DNA of 64,000 nucleotides from Pyxidicoccus caerfyrddinensis (lineage in GTDB: Bacteria; Myxococcota; Myxococcia; Myxococcales; Myxococcaceae): positions 372,001 through 436,000 of the forward strand of contig NZ_JAAIYA010000010.1 of the NCBI RefSeq assembly GCF_010894405.1, in the 5' to 3' direction. The notes beneath the pieces are model-generated. The model saw only the letters and a program-made list of their open reading frames with translations. It was not told the DNA's origin and made no database searches. Positions 47,081-55,738 of the stretch are shown here, in pieces; within the stretch, counting starts at the first letter, position 1; each line of letters begins with the position of its first letter. The translations under genes were made by a program, and so were the position numbers.

Positions 47081-48874
47081 CTACTCCTTGCCGCCCTTGT
47101 GCGGCAGGAGCGTGTCCACCATCCCCTTGAGGGACTGCTTGAGGATGCCACCCGAGTTGACGTCGCCCTTCATCAGCGCCTGGGCGTAGTGCTTCGCCTG
47201 CTCGAAGGAGATGTGCGGCGGGAGCAGCGGCACGTCGGGGTCCACATACGCCTCGAAGACGACGGGCCGGTCCGAGCTGAGCGCTTCATCCCACGCGCGC
47301 GCGAGCGACTCCGGCCGGTCCACGCGAATCCCCTTGAGGCCGATGGACTCCGCGTAGCGCGCGTAGGGGAAGTCGGGCAGGTCCTGCGTCGCGGGCAGCT
47401 TCGGGTCTCCGGCCAGCACGCGCTGCTCCCACGTCACCATGTTGAGGTCGCGGTTGTTGAGGACGAGGACGATGAAGCGCGGGTCCTTCCACTCGCGCCA
47501 GTACTTCGCCACCGTGACGAGCTCGCCATTGCCGCTCATCTGCATGGCGCCGTCGCCCACCACGGCGAGGACGGGCCGGTGCGGGAAGGCGAACTTCGCG
47601 CCGATGGCGTACGGCACCGCGCAGCCCATGGTGGCCAGGTTGCCGGACAGCGACGCCATCATCCCCTTGCGAATCTGGAGGTACTGCGCGAACCAGCTCG
47701 TCCCCGAGCCCGAGTCCGCCGTGAGGATGACATCGTCGGGCAGCTTCGGTGACAGCTCGAAGAAGACGCGCCGCGGGTTGAGCGGGTTGGCGGACTCCAT
47801 GGCCAGCGCCTCGGCCGTCTTGCCCCACTGACGCACGCTCTTCTCCACGGTGTCGCGCCAGCTCCGGTCCTGCTTGCGCTGGAGCAGCGGAATCAGCGCG
47901 CGCAGCGTCTCCTGACTGTCGCCCACCAAGGCGACTTCCATCGGGTAGCGGAGGGCGAGCATCCGGCCGTCGACGTCAATCTGGACGCCCCGCGCCTGCC
48001 CTTCCTTGGGCAGGAACTCCGAGTACGGGAAGCTGCTGCCCACCATCAGCAGGGTGTCGCAGTCGGACATCAGGTCCCAGCTCGCCTTGGTGCCGAGCAG
48101 ACCGATGGAGCCGGTAACGAAGGGCAGGTCATCCGGCAGCACGGCCTTGCCGAGCAGCGCCTTGGCCACGCCCGCGCCGAGTAGCTCCGCCACCTGGACG
48201 ACTTCGTCGGCGGCGTTCATCGCGCCGGCGCCCACGAGCATGGCCACCTTCTTCCCCGCGTTGAGCACGTCCGCCGCGCGCCGCAGGTCCGGGTCGCGAG
48301 GCAGGACGCGCGGCACGCTGTAGCCCACGCTGGAGTGGACGGTGCCATGGGCGCGCTCGGGCTTCTGGTACGTCTCCTCCTGGATGTCGTTGGGGAGGAT
48401 GATGCACGTCACGGTGCGCTCGTAGAGGGCGACGCGCACCGCCCGGTCCACCGCGTGGCGCACGGCGGAGGGATTGGTCACCATGGTGACGTACTCGCTG
48501 GCCACGTCCTTGAAGAGGGACAACAGGTCCACTTCCTGCTGGTAGTGACCGCCGAGCACCGCGCGCGACTGCTGCCCGACGATGGCCACCACGGGCTGGT
48601 GGTCCAACTTCGCGTCGTAGAGCCCGTTGAGCAGGTGGATGGCGCCGGGGCCCGAGGTGGCCAGACACACCCCGGGCTGCCCGGTGAACTTGGCGTGGGC
48701 GCACGCCATGAAGGCGGCCATCTCCTCGTGGCGGGCCTGGACGAAGTCGAACTCGGAGGTGCGCCCGAGCGCGCCGAGGATGCCGTTGATGCCATCACCG
48801 GGGTAGCCGTAGATGCGGCGGACGCCCCACTGTGAGAGGCGGTAGAGGAGGTAGTCGGCGACGGTGGCGCTCAT
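47081..48874 (-). CDS. Thiamine-diphosphate-dependent pyruvate oxidase/dehydrogenase (PoxB-like)
   Basis: A 597-aa TPP enzyme that decarboxylates pyruvate to acetate and CO2, passing electrons to a quinone. The N-terminal PYR domain has VRRIYGYPGDGINGILGAL and the catalytic Glu in ARHEEMAAFMA. The FAD-binding centre follows, then the PP domain with the TPP motif GDGAMQMSGNGELVTVAKYW ending in VLNNRDLN. The C-terminus (KQSLKGMVDTLLPHKGGKE) could be the membrane-binding peptide of PoxB. ATG at 48874. It is convergent with the formate dehydrogenase operon. An acetolactate-synthase-like activity is a less likely alternative. Confidence 0.88.
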   Translation of the reverse strand: MSATVADYLLYRLSQWGVRRIYGYPGDGINGILGALGRTSEFDFVQARHEEMAAFMACAHAKFTGQPGVCLATSGPGAIHLLNGLYDAKLDHQPVVAIVGQQSRAVLGGHYQQEVDLLSLFKDVASEYVTMVTNPSAVRHAVDRAVRVALYERTVTCIILPNDIQEETYQKPERAHGTVHSSVGYSVPRVLPRDPDLRRAADVLNAGKKVAMLVGAGAMNAADEVVQVAELLGAGVAKALLGKAVLPDDLPFVTGSIGLLGTKASWDLMSDCDTLLMVGSSFPYSEFLPKEGQARGVQIDVDGRMLALRYPMEVALVGDSQETLRALIPLLQRKQDRSWRDTVEKSVRQWGKTAEALAMESANPLNPRRVFFELSPKLPDDVILTADSGSGTSWFAQYLQIRKGMMASLSGNLATMGCAVPYAIGAKFAFPHRPVLAVVGDGAMQMSGNGELVTVAKYWREWKDPRFIVLVLNNRDLNMVTWEQRVLAGDPKLPATQDLPDFPYARYAESIGLKGIRVDRPESLARAWDEALSSDRPVVFEAYVDPDVPLLPPHISFEQAKHYAQALMKGDVNSGGILKQSLKGMVDTLLPHKGGKE

Positions 48875-48986
48875 GGGTTCCCCGGGGCTGGAGCCAGCAG
48901 GGTCAACCTGGGCACACCTCGGGTGCAGGGGAAGAAGACCGGGCAGTCAGCCAGGCCCTCCTCCGCCGTGCTCTGCCCTCAGGCAG

Positions 48987-50267
48987 TCACTCCGCCTCCG
49001 CCACGTCCTTCTCGAGGCCCACGTTGGTGGCGGCGCGGTTGTAGACGGCCTCGTCGAGCAGCCCCTCCTCGCGGGCGACCAGCACCGGCACGAGCATCTG
49101 TCCGGTGACGTTGGTGAGCGTGCGCATCATGTCGAGCACGCGGTCGATGGCGAGGAGATAGCCCAGGCCCTCCAGCGGCAGGCCCGCGGAGCTGAGCACC
49201 ACGGTGGCCATGACCACCGCGGTGCCGGGCACGCCCGCGGTGCCGAAGCTGCCCAGCACGGACGCGAGGAGGATGATGAAGTACTGCGACGCGGACAGCT
49301 GCAGGCCGAAGTACTGCGCGACGAAGAGCGAGGCGATGGCCGGGTAGATGGCGCCGCAGCCGTCCATCTTGATGCTCGCGCCCAGCGGCACGGCGAAGGC
49401 CGCGTAGTCCTTGTTGACGCCCAGGTTGTGCGTGACGCTGCGCAGGGCCACCGGCATGGACGCGAAGCTGGACGAGCTGACGAAGGCCACCTGCATGCCG
49501 GGCGCGGCGCCGCGGAAGAAGCGCAGGGGGTTGAGCCCGTGCGCCAGCAGCAGGCCGCCGTAGACGAAGACGACGTGCAGCGCGCACGCGAGGTAGAGCG
49601 CGAACACGAGGCGGCCCAGGGGCAGCAGGCGCTCGAAGCCGTAGGTGCCCACGAGGGCGGCGATGAGGCCGAAGGTGCCCAGCGGGGTCAGCTCCAGCAC
49701 GAAGCGCGTGACTTGAATCATCGCGTCGCTGGCCTCGCGGACCAGCTCGCGCAGGCGCGCCGTCTTCGCGCCCAGCTTGACGAGGGCGAAGCCGAGGAGG
49801 CCGGCGAAGAAGATGACCTGGAGGATCTTCCCTCCAGCGAGCGCGGCAAAGGGGTTGGTGGGCACGACGTCGAGGAGGACCTGCACGGGGCCGGGGACCT
49901 CGCGCGGGGTATAGGACTCGGCGAGCTGGAGCTGACCCACGCCGACGCCGGGCTTGAGCAGGGTGCCGGTGCCGAGCCCCACGCCGACGGCGAGCGCGGC
50001 GGTGATGGCGAACCAGAGGAACGTCTTCCCGCCGAGCGCGGCCACGCTCTTCTGCCCGTGGAGCGCGGCCACCGCGTTGATGACCGCGAAGAACACCAGC
50101 GGCGTGGCGATCATCTTGATGAGGTTGACGTAGAGCGTGCCCAGCGGCTGGAACCACGGGCCCGCGGGAGGCCCCACCAGCCAGCCGACCAGCGCCCCGA
50201 GCACGAAGCCCCCGAGCACACGCTGCCAGAAGGGAATGCGGAACCAGGCGGAGAAGAGCGTCTTCAC
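48987..50267 (-). CDS. Dicarboxylate/amino acid:cation symporter (DAACS family)
   Basis: A 426-aa secondary transporter for C4-dicarboxylates or glutamate/aspartate. The serine-rich loop VSSSSFASMPVAL and the downstream AVPLGASIKMDG and LASVLGSFGTAGVPGTA segments are family hallmarks, and about eight helices plus two re-entrant loops are readable. The GTG start at 50265-50267 with GAGGTG upstream gives MKTLFSAWFRIPFWQRVLGG; longer upstream frames lack membrane character. Together with the oxidase next to it and pyruvate carboxylase at the window end, it fits organic-acid use. Confidence 0.9.
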   Translation of the reverse strand: MKTLFSAWFRIPFWQRVLGGFVLGALVGWLVGPPAGPWFQPLGTLYVNLIKMIATPLVFFAVINAVAALHGQKSVAALGGKTFLWFAITAALAVGVGLGTGTLLKPGVGVGQLQLAESYTPREVPGPVQVLLDVVPTNPFAALAGGKILQVIFFAGLLGFALVKLGAKTARLRELVREASDAMIQVTRFVLELTPLGTFGLIAALVGTYGFERLLPLGRLVFALYLACALHVVFVYGGLLLAHGLNPLRFFRGAAPGMQVAFVSSSSFASMPVALRSVTHNLGVNKDYAAFAVPLGASIKMDGCGAIYPAIASLFVAQYFGLQLSASQYFIILLASVLGSFGTAGVPGTAVVMATVVLSSAGLPLEGLGYLLAIDRVLDMMRTLTNVTGQMLVPVLVAREEGLLDEAVYNRAATNVGLEKDVAEAE

Positions 50268-50465
50268 GGTGGGCACCTCGCGGAGCGACGGCGGACGATA
50301 ACGGAGTGCCTGGGGGCGCGCAGGAGTTCGCGGGCGGGACGGAGTTGAAGTGTCCGTGGACGGGGACACCGCCTCTGAAGCTGGATGGCGGCTGGGCCCG
50401 GAAAGCGCGAAGTGCGGGAGTGAAGCGGGCTGCTGCTGCCCGGCCCGTCGCTTGCTGAGGAGGCC

Positions 50466-51383
50466 GTGGGGGCATTGACGACCGTGGCCGTGCACAGCAC
50501 GCTTCAGGGCATGGGACGGCACGCGAACGAACGTGGAGAGGCCTTCCCCCGGGCCCCCACGCAAGCGGAGTGGGATGTGATGGGACCGGAGGAGCGGGCG
50601 CGGGTGGTGGAGTCCCTGCCCGATGAAGTGACGGACGAAGAGCTGGCGATGCCGGAGGGCGACCTCCACTACTACGGCAAGGCGGATACGCGGGACGCGC
50701 TCCTGGGCTACTTCGGCCGCAAGAAGCGCAAGGTCTATATCGGCTCGGAGCTCCCCATCTACTACCCGGGTGAGCGGCGCTTCGCCCCGGACCTGCTGGT
50801 GGTGCTCGATGCCGAGCCCCACAAGCGAGGCAAGTGGATGGTCAGCAAGGAGGGAAAGGGCCTGGACTGGGTCATGGAGGTCCACGTCGGCGGCGACCGC
50901 AAGAAGGACGCCGAATACAACGTGAAGCGCTACGCCCGGCTGGGCATCCCCGAGTACTTCATCTACGACCGCTCGAAGGAGGCGCTGCTGGGGTATCGGC
51001 TGGCGACTCCCGAGGCGCGGACGTACACGCCCATGACGCCCAGGCAGGGGCGCTTCGTCTCACAGACGCTGGGTCTGGAGCTGGAGGTCGTGGACGAGAA
51101 ACTGCGACTGTGGGCGGGAGACGAGCTGCTGCTCGAATCCGCAGAGCTACTGGAGCGCATGCAGGGGATGATGGAGCAGGTCCAGCGCCGCGCGGATGAG
51201 GCGACGCTGCGGAACCAGGACCTGGAGCGCCGCCTGGCGGAAGCAGCCCGACTGCGCGAGGAAGAAACCCGCCGCCGCGAGGAAGAAACCCGCCTGCGCC
51301 AGGAAGAAACCCGTCGCCGAGAGGACGCCGAGCGCCGCCTGGCCGAGCTGGAGGCCCGGCTGGGCCAGCGCCAGCCCCACTGA
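50466..51383 (+). CDS. Uma2-family (PD-(D/E)XK nuclease-like) protein with coiled-coil tail
   Basis: A 305-aa protein. Residues 50-200 form the restriction-endonuclease-like Uma2 fold: RFAPDLLVVLD (Asp), DWVMEVHVGGDRKKDAEYNVKRYARLGIPEYFIYD (Glu, with the Lys replaced by His). The loss of the typical E-V-x-S-P lysine context leaves nuclease activity in doubt. The tail from residue 220 is a charged coiled coil with near-identical REEETRRREEETRLRQEETRR repeats. Starts: GTG at 50466 has GAGGAGG only 2 nt upstream; ATG at 50511 is equally plausible. Uma2 proteins are very common and usually solitary in myxobacteria; their function is not known. Confidence 0.75.
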   Translation: MGALTTVAVHSTLQGMGRHANERGEAFPRAPTQAEWDVMGPEERARVVESLPDEVTDEELAMPEGDLHYYGKADTRDALLGYFGRKKRKVYIGSELPIYYPGERRFAPDLLVVLDAEPHKRGKWMVSKEGKGLDWVMEVHVGGDRKKDAEYNVKRYARLGIPEYFIYDRSKEALLGYRLATPEARTYTPMTPRQGRFVSQTLGLELEVVDEKLRLWAGDELLLESAELLERMQGMMEQVQRRADEATLRNQDLERRLAEAARLREEETRRREEETRLRQEETRRREDAERRLAELEARLGQRQPH

Positions 51384-51523
51384 CCTCCCCGGCTGATCCG
51401 GTTTTTCCCCTGCCCTCCTCACCCGGGGGGCAGGTAGGAGGCGGTCGCCCCCCCGGCTGGCGGAGCCCATCCCCTCAGCAGGGTCTCCCCTTCGGGCCCG
51501 AGGAGCGATACACCTTGGCCACC

Positions 51524-52630
51524 ATGGCCGAGACCTCTTCGCTCAACATCCCCACTGTCGACCTCGCCGACCTCGCGTCGGAAGACCCGGCGCGTATCGA
51601 GCGCGGCGCCGCGGCGCTCCGTGAGGCGTTTGGCGTCTTCGGTCTCGTGTACCTGAAGAACCACGGCGTCGACACGCAGGCCCTCAACCGCTTCTACGAC
51701 GCGTTCGCCGAGTTCATCGCCCGCCCCGCCGAGGTCAAGAAGCCCTACGGCCGCGCCGACATCTGGTACCAGCGCGGCTGGACGCCCCCGAACACCGAGG
51801 TCGCCGTCGCGGGCAACGGCCAGCCGGACTTCAAGGAGTGCTACTTCGTCGCGCCGTACCCCAACGACGAGCAGTCCGCCATGGAGTTCCCCGAGCTGTA
51901 CCCGGAGAACGTCTGGCCCCCGGACGCGCCCGCCTACTTCCAGGACGGCATCATGCAGCTGGGCCGCTCGCTCCACGAGGCCGGCCTGAAGCTGCTGCGC
52001 GGCTCGGCCCTGGCGCTGGGCCTGCCGGAGACGGTGTTCTCCGACTACTGCCAGCGCGCCCCGCACGTCACGCGCGCGCTCCAGTACCTGCCGCTCACCG
52101 CGTCGCAGGTGAACACGGACATCGTCTGGGGCGAGGAGCACACCGACTTCAACCTGCTCACGCTGCTGCCCGGAGGCCGGTTCCTCGACCCGGCCGGACG
52201 CGCGGCGCCGGGCCCCGACAACAAGAGCGGCCTGTACCTCCGCACCCGCGCGACGGCCGAGGACCCGAAGGGGCAGATGGTGCGCGGCACCGCCCCCGCC
52301 GGCTGCATCGTGGCCCAGGTGGGCCAGCAGCTGGAGATCCTCACGGGCGGCACCTTCCTGGCCACGCCCCACGTCATCACCGCCCCGGGCTCGGCGGGCT
52401 GGCAGCGCCAGTCCGCCGCGCACTTCATGCACGTGCACACGAGCGCGGTGCTCTACCCGCTGCCGAAGTTCCGCACCCCCGACGCCGTCCGGAACTACGC
52501 GCCGCCGGTGCTCGCGGGCACGTACGACATCAAGACGCTCGTGGACATCGGCCTCGCGCCCCCGAGCGCGCTCGACAAGCTGGGCTACCGCCACTACGAC
52601 CGCCTCAACCGCCAGCGCTCCGAGTCGTAG
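51524..52630 (+). CDS. 2-oxoglutarate/Fe(II)-dependent oxygenase (isopenicillin-N-synthase-like)
   Basis: A 368-aa soluble dioxygenase. The N-terminal DIOX_N motif (IPTVDLADL, GVFGLVYLKNHGV) precedes the Fe(II) facial triad H206xD208 (GEEHTDFNLLTLLPGG) and H283 (TPHVITAPG). The residue expected to bind 2-oxoglutarate appears as WQRQSAAHFMH, so Arg is present, followed by Ser-x-x. It starts at ATG 51524 (MAETSSLNIP); an ATG nine bases earlier is in the same frame. Substrate unknown; relatives act on amino acids, gibberellins and peptides. It is followed by a strong hairpin. Confidence 0.85.
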   Translation: MAETSSLNIPTVDLADLASEDPARIERGAAALREAFGVFGLVYLKNHGVDTQALNRFYDAFAEFIARPAEVKKPYGRADIWYQRGWTPPNTEVAVAGNGQPDFKECYFVAPYPNDEQSAMEFPELYPENVWPPDAPAYFQDGIMQLGRSLHEAGLKLLRGSALALGLPETVFSDYCQRAPHVTRALQYLPLTASQVNTDIVWGEEHTDFNLLTLLPGGRFLDPAGRAAPGPDNKSGLYLRTRATAEDPKGQMVRGTAPAGCIVAQVGQQLEILTGGTFLATPHVITAPGSAGWQRQSAAHFMHVHTSAVLYPLPKFRTPDAVRNYAPPVLAGTYDIKTLVDIGLAPPSALDKLGYRHYDRLNRQRSES

Positions 52631-52667
52631 GCGTCGCTGATACAGCGAAACACAATCACAGCTCATA

Positions 52668-52708
52668 CAATCATAAACACAGACATTTTTCGTCTGTGTT
52701 TATGATTG
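52668..52708. terminator. AT-rich perfect 17-bp hairpin after the 2OG oxygenase
   Basis: CAATCATAAACACAGAC (52668-52684) pairs without mismatch with GTCTGTGTTTATGATTG (52692-52708) across a 7-nt loop ATTTTTC. It is about 35% GC in a 70% GC genome, and it lies 38 nt after the oxygenase stop. It could be a bidirectional terminator, but no T-run follows in the plus direction, so an element end or RNA structure is also possible. Confidence 0.6.
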
Positions 52709-52762
52709 CATTTGACCTTCGCCGCGTCCGGCGTGTCCCGTCCGGGGCACCCGTCGCTCGCG

Positions 52763-52951
52763 AAACTGACTGATAATCCGTTCATGTAGGCATTGCTGGT
52801 TTGTGCGCCGCCCCGGCACCGGTGCGCGCTCGCGGTCCGCCCGCCCAAAACTGACTGAAGGCCTGTTCATGTAGGCATTGCCCTTTGCGGCCCCTCCTCC
52901 GGACCGCGCCGCGACCCCGGAAAAATGGCTGAAGACGCGTTCATGTAGGCA
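52763..52951. repeat. Three copies of a spaced 27-nt repeat
   Basis: The unit is AAnTGrCTGA, six variable bases, then GTTCATGTAGGCA. Its 13-nt right part is identical in all three copies, starting at 52780, 52865 and 52939, with spacing of 85 and 74 nt. The six-base spacer differs in sequence but never in length. The 522-nt stretch 52631-53152 has no other recognisable gene. The uneven period excludes an in-frame protein repeat and a CRISPR array. Confidence 0.75.
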
Positions 52952-53152
52952 CGCCACTTACTGCACGGCGTCGCCACGTGGTGGCGACTGTCATTGAGAC
53001 AACACGACCGGGCGACTTCAGGTCCTCTTGCTCAACGCTTCAAGCCGGCACCGACGTTCGCCGTCGCATCGCGGAGCGCCCCCAAGCTAATGAGACCGCA
53101 CGCCCGACCCGGCGCGGTCGGCAGAGGACGACGAGCGCCACCTCCCAGCACG

Positions 53153-55738
53153 ATGCCCGACCTCATCGACTTCAAGTCGCTCTTCGAAGCCTCGCCCAAC
53201 CCCTACATGCTGCTGGACCGCGAGCTGAGGTACGTCGCGGCCAATACCGCCTATCTCCGGGTGACCGCGAGCCGGCTCGAGAACCTCCTCGGGCGTTACG
53301 TCCTCGACGCGTTCCCGAACGACCCCGACAACCCCGACAACGCCAGCGCGCGCATGCTGAGGGAGTCCTTCGCCCGGGTCCTCAGGGAGCGCGTCCCGGA
53401 CAGCCTCGCGCTGGTTCCCTACCGCGTGCCCCGGGAGACGGACCACGGCACGGCCGTCGAGGAGCGGTACTGGAGCGCCACCCACACGCCCATCCTCGAT
53501 GCCGCCAGGGAAGTGACCTTCATCCTCCAGCACACCGTGGAGGTCACCGAGCTGCAGCGGCTGAAGCAGGCGGTGCAGGCGCAAGACCTGGCCGATACCT
53601 CGCGGGAGCAGGTCGAAGCGGGGCTCCTCGAGCGCGCCCAGCTCGTCCAGGAAGCCAACCTGACGCTGGACGCGGAGCGGCGCCACCTGCGCCGCCTCTT
53701 CGAACAGGCGCCCGGCTTCATGTGCTTCCTCCGCGGGCGACAGCACGTCTTCGAGCTCGTCAACAAGGCCTACTACCAGCTCGTCGGGCACCGGGAGATC
53801 ATCGGCCGGCCCGTCCGGGACGCGCTGCCCGAGGTGGCGGGACAGGGCTACTTCGAGCTGCTCGACGGCGTCGTCACCACGGGCAAGGCCTTCGTCGGCC
53901 ATGGCCTGAAGGTCCTCCTCCAGCGGGACCCCGGCGCACCGCTCGACGAGGTCTACATCGACCTGATGTACCAGCCCGTCATCGAGCCGGACGGGCGCAT
54001 CTCCGGCATCTTCGTCCAGGGCCACGACATCACCGAGCAGAAGCGCGCGCAGGACGAGCTGCGCCGCTATCGCGACCACCTGGAGGACCTGGTCCGCGAG
54101 CGCACCCGCGCCCTCGAGGACAGCGAGGCCGAGCGCCGGCAGACCGAGGCCGCGCTGCGGCAGGCTCAGAAGATGGAAGCGGTGGGCAAGCTCACCGGCG
54201 GCGTGGCGCACGACTTCAACAACCTGCTCCAGGTCATCGGCGGCAACCTCCAGCTCCTGGACCGGGAGCTGGGCACCAACGGGCCAGCCCGGCGGCGTGT
54301 CACCACCGCCATGGGCGCCGTCGACCGTGGCGCCCGGCTCGCGGCGCAGCTGCTCGCCTTCGCCCGGCAGCAGCCGCTGGAGCCTACCGTCATCAACCTC
54401 GGCCGCCTGCTGCGCGGCATGGACGACCTGCTGCGCCGCGCGCTCGGGGAGGACGTGGAGCTGGAGACCATCATCGGCGGTGGCCTCTGGAACACGTTCG
54501 CCGACCCCAACCAGCTCGAGAACGTCATCCTCAACCTGGCTATCAACGCCCGCGACGCCATGGACAGCGAGGGCAAGCTGACCCTCGAGGCCGGCAACGC
54601 GATGCTGGACGACCACTACGCCCAGCTGCACCCGGAGGCAGCGGCCGGCCAGTACGTGCTGCTGGCCGTCTCCGACACCGGCTGCGGCATGTCGCCGGAG
54701 GTCATGGAGCGCGCCTTCGAGCCCTTCTTCACGACCAAGCCCGAGGGCCGCGGCACGGGGCTCGGGCTGAGCATGGTGTATGGCTTCGTCAAGCAGAGCG
54801 GCGGCCACATCAAGATCTACAGCGAGGTGGGGCACGGGACGACCATCAAGATCTACCTCCCCCGCTCACTCCAGGCGGAGGTCGCGCGCACCGACACCGT
54901 CATGGAGCAGGTCGAGGGCGGCACGGAGACGCTGCTCGTCGTCGAGGACGACCCCGAGGTGCGCGCCACCGCAGTGGAGCTGCTGACGGAGCTGGGCTAC
55001 CACGTGCTCAAGGCCTCGGACGGCGTCAGCGCGCTCGCGGTGCTCCAGAGCGGCATCCCCATCGACCTGCTCTTCACCGACGTGGTGATGCCGGGCCCGC
55101 TGCGCAGTCCCGAGCTGGCAAGGCAGGCCCGGGCGCTGCTACCGGACCTCGAGGTGCTCTTCACGTCGGGCTACACGGAGAACGCCATCGTCCACGGCGG
55201 CCGGCTGGACCCGGGCGTCCACCTGCTGAGCAAGCCCTACCGGCGGGAGGACCTGGCCCGCAAGGTGCGCCAGTTGCTCCGGACCCGCCAGCAGCGGCTC
55301 GCGGACCGCGAGACGCTGGCGGCGGCGGCCGCGCGCACCGGGCCGGAGCGAGCTCCCGCGAAGGCGGCCCCGCTGCGCATCCTCTTCGTGGAGGACGACG
55401 AGCAGATCCGCCTCCCCGCGAGTGAGTTGCTGGAGAGCCTGGGGCACGATGTGCTCGCCGTCGCGAGCGCGGAGGAGGCCCAGGAGGTGCTGGCCAGCTC
55501 GCACATCGACATCCTCTTCACCGACGTGAGCCTGCCCGGCATGTCGGGCGTGGAGCTGGCGCGCCGGGCCCTCGTCGCCGAGCCGGGACTGGGCGTCATC
55601 ATCGCCTCCGGCCACGGCGGCAACCTGACTCAGGGGAGCGGAGACGCGCTGTCGCGGGCGGTGGTGTTGCCGAAGCCGTACGACCTCACCCGGCTGGAGC
55701 GGGCCCTCGAGAAGCTGGGGCGCTCGCGCTCAGAATGA
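53153..55738 (+). CDS. PAS-PAS hybrid histidine kinase with two receiver domains
   Basis: An 861-aa soluble kinase: PAS 1 at residues 5-125 (FEASPNPYMLLDRELRYVAANTAYL), PAS 2 about 180-300 (FEQAPGFMCFLRGRQHVFELVN), HisKA with H353 (GGVAHDFNNLL), HATPase (NLAINARDAMDSEG, DTGCGMSPEVMERAFEPFFTT), receiver 1 with D643 (FTDVVMPG), and receiver 2 with D791 (FTDVSLPGMSG). Both aspartates and the histidine are intact, so it can run an internal phosphorelay. The ATG at 53153 has no clear ribosome site; earlier in-frame starts are possible. Its 3' end overlaps the convergent LytTR gene by 9 nt. Confidence 0.88.
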   Translation: MPDLIDFKSLFEASPNPYMLLDRELRYVAANTAYLRVTASRLENLLGRYVLDAFPNDPDNPDNASARMLRESFARVLRERVPDSLALVPYRVPRETDHGTAVEERYWSATHTPILDAAREVTFILQHTVEVTELQRLKQAVQAQDLADTSREQVEAGLLERAQLVQEANLTLDAERRHLRRLFEQAPGFMCFLRGRQHVFELVNKAYYQLVGHREIIGRPVRDALPEVAGQGYFELLDGVVTTGKAFVGHGLKVLLQRDPGAPLDEVYIDLMYQPVIEPDGRISGIFVQGHDITEQKRAQDELRRYRDHLEDLVRERTRALEDSEAERRQTEAALRQAQKMEAVGKLTGGVAHDFNNLLQVIGGNLQLLDRELGTNGPARRRVTTAMGAVDRGARLAAQLLAFARQQPLEPTVINLGRLLRGMDDLLRRALGEDVELETIIGGGLWNTFADPNQLENVILNLAINARDAMDSEGKLTLEAGNAMLDDHYAQLHPEAAAGQYVLLAVSDTGCGMSPEVMERAFEPFFTTKPEGRGTGLGLSMVYGFVKQSGGHIKIYSEVGHGTTIKIYLPRSLQAEVARTDTVMEQVEGGTETLLVVEDDPEVRATAVELLTELGYHVLKASDGVSALAVLQSGIPIDLLFTDVVMPGPLRSPELARQARALLPDLEVLFTSGYTENAIVHGGRLDPGVHLLSKPYRREDLARKVRQLLRTRQQRLADRETLAAAAARTGPERAPAKAAPLRILFVEDDEQIRLPASELLESLGHDVLAVASAEEAQEVLASSHIDILFTDVSLPGMSGVELARRALVAEPGLGVIIASGHGGNLTQGSGDALSRAVVLPKPYDLTRLERALEKLGRSRSE

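Noticed and set aside
52763-52951. Possible CRISPR array
   Set aside because: Only three degenerate copies, unequal spacing (85 and 74 nt), variable six-base interior, and no cas genes.
52700-52957. A small minus-strand protein across the repeats
   Set aside because: The repeat copies fall in different frames (spacings 85 and 74), and no ribosome site or known motif supports it.
52978-55425. An 815-aa Arg/Ala/Pro-rich plus-strand frame over the hybrid kinase
   Set aside because: It is a frame shadow of the kinase at 53153-55738, which has all canonical kinase boxes.
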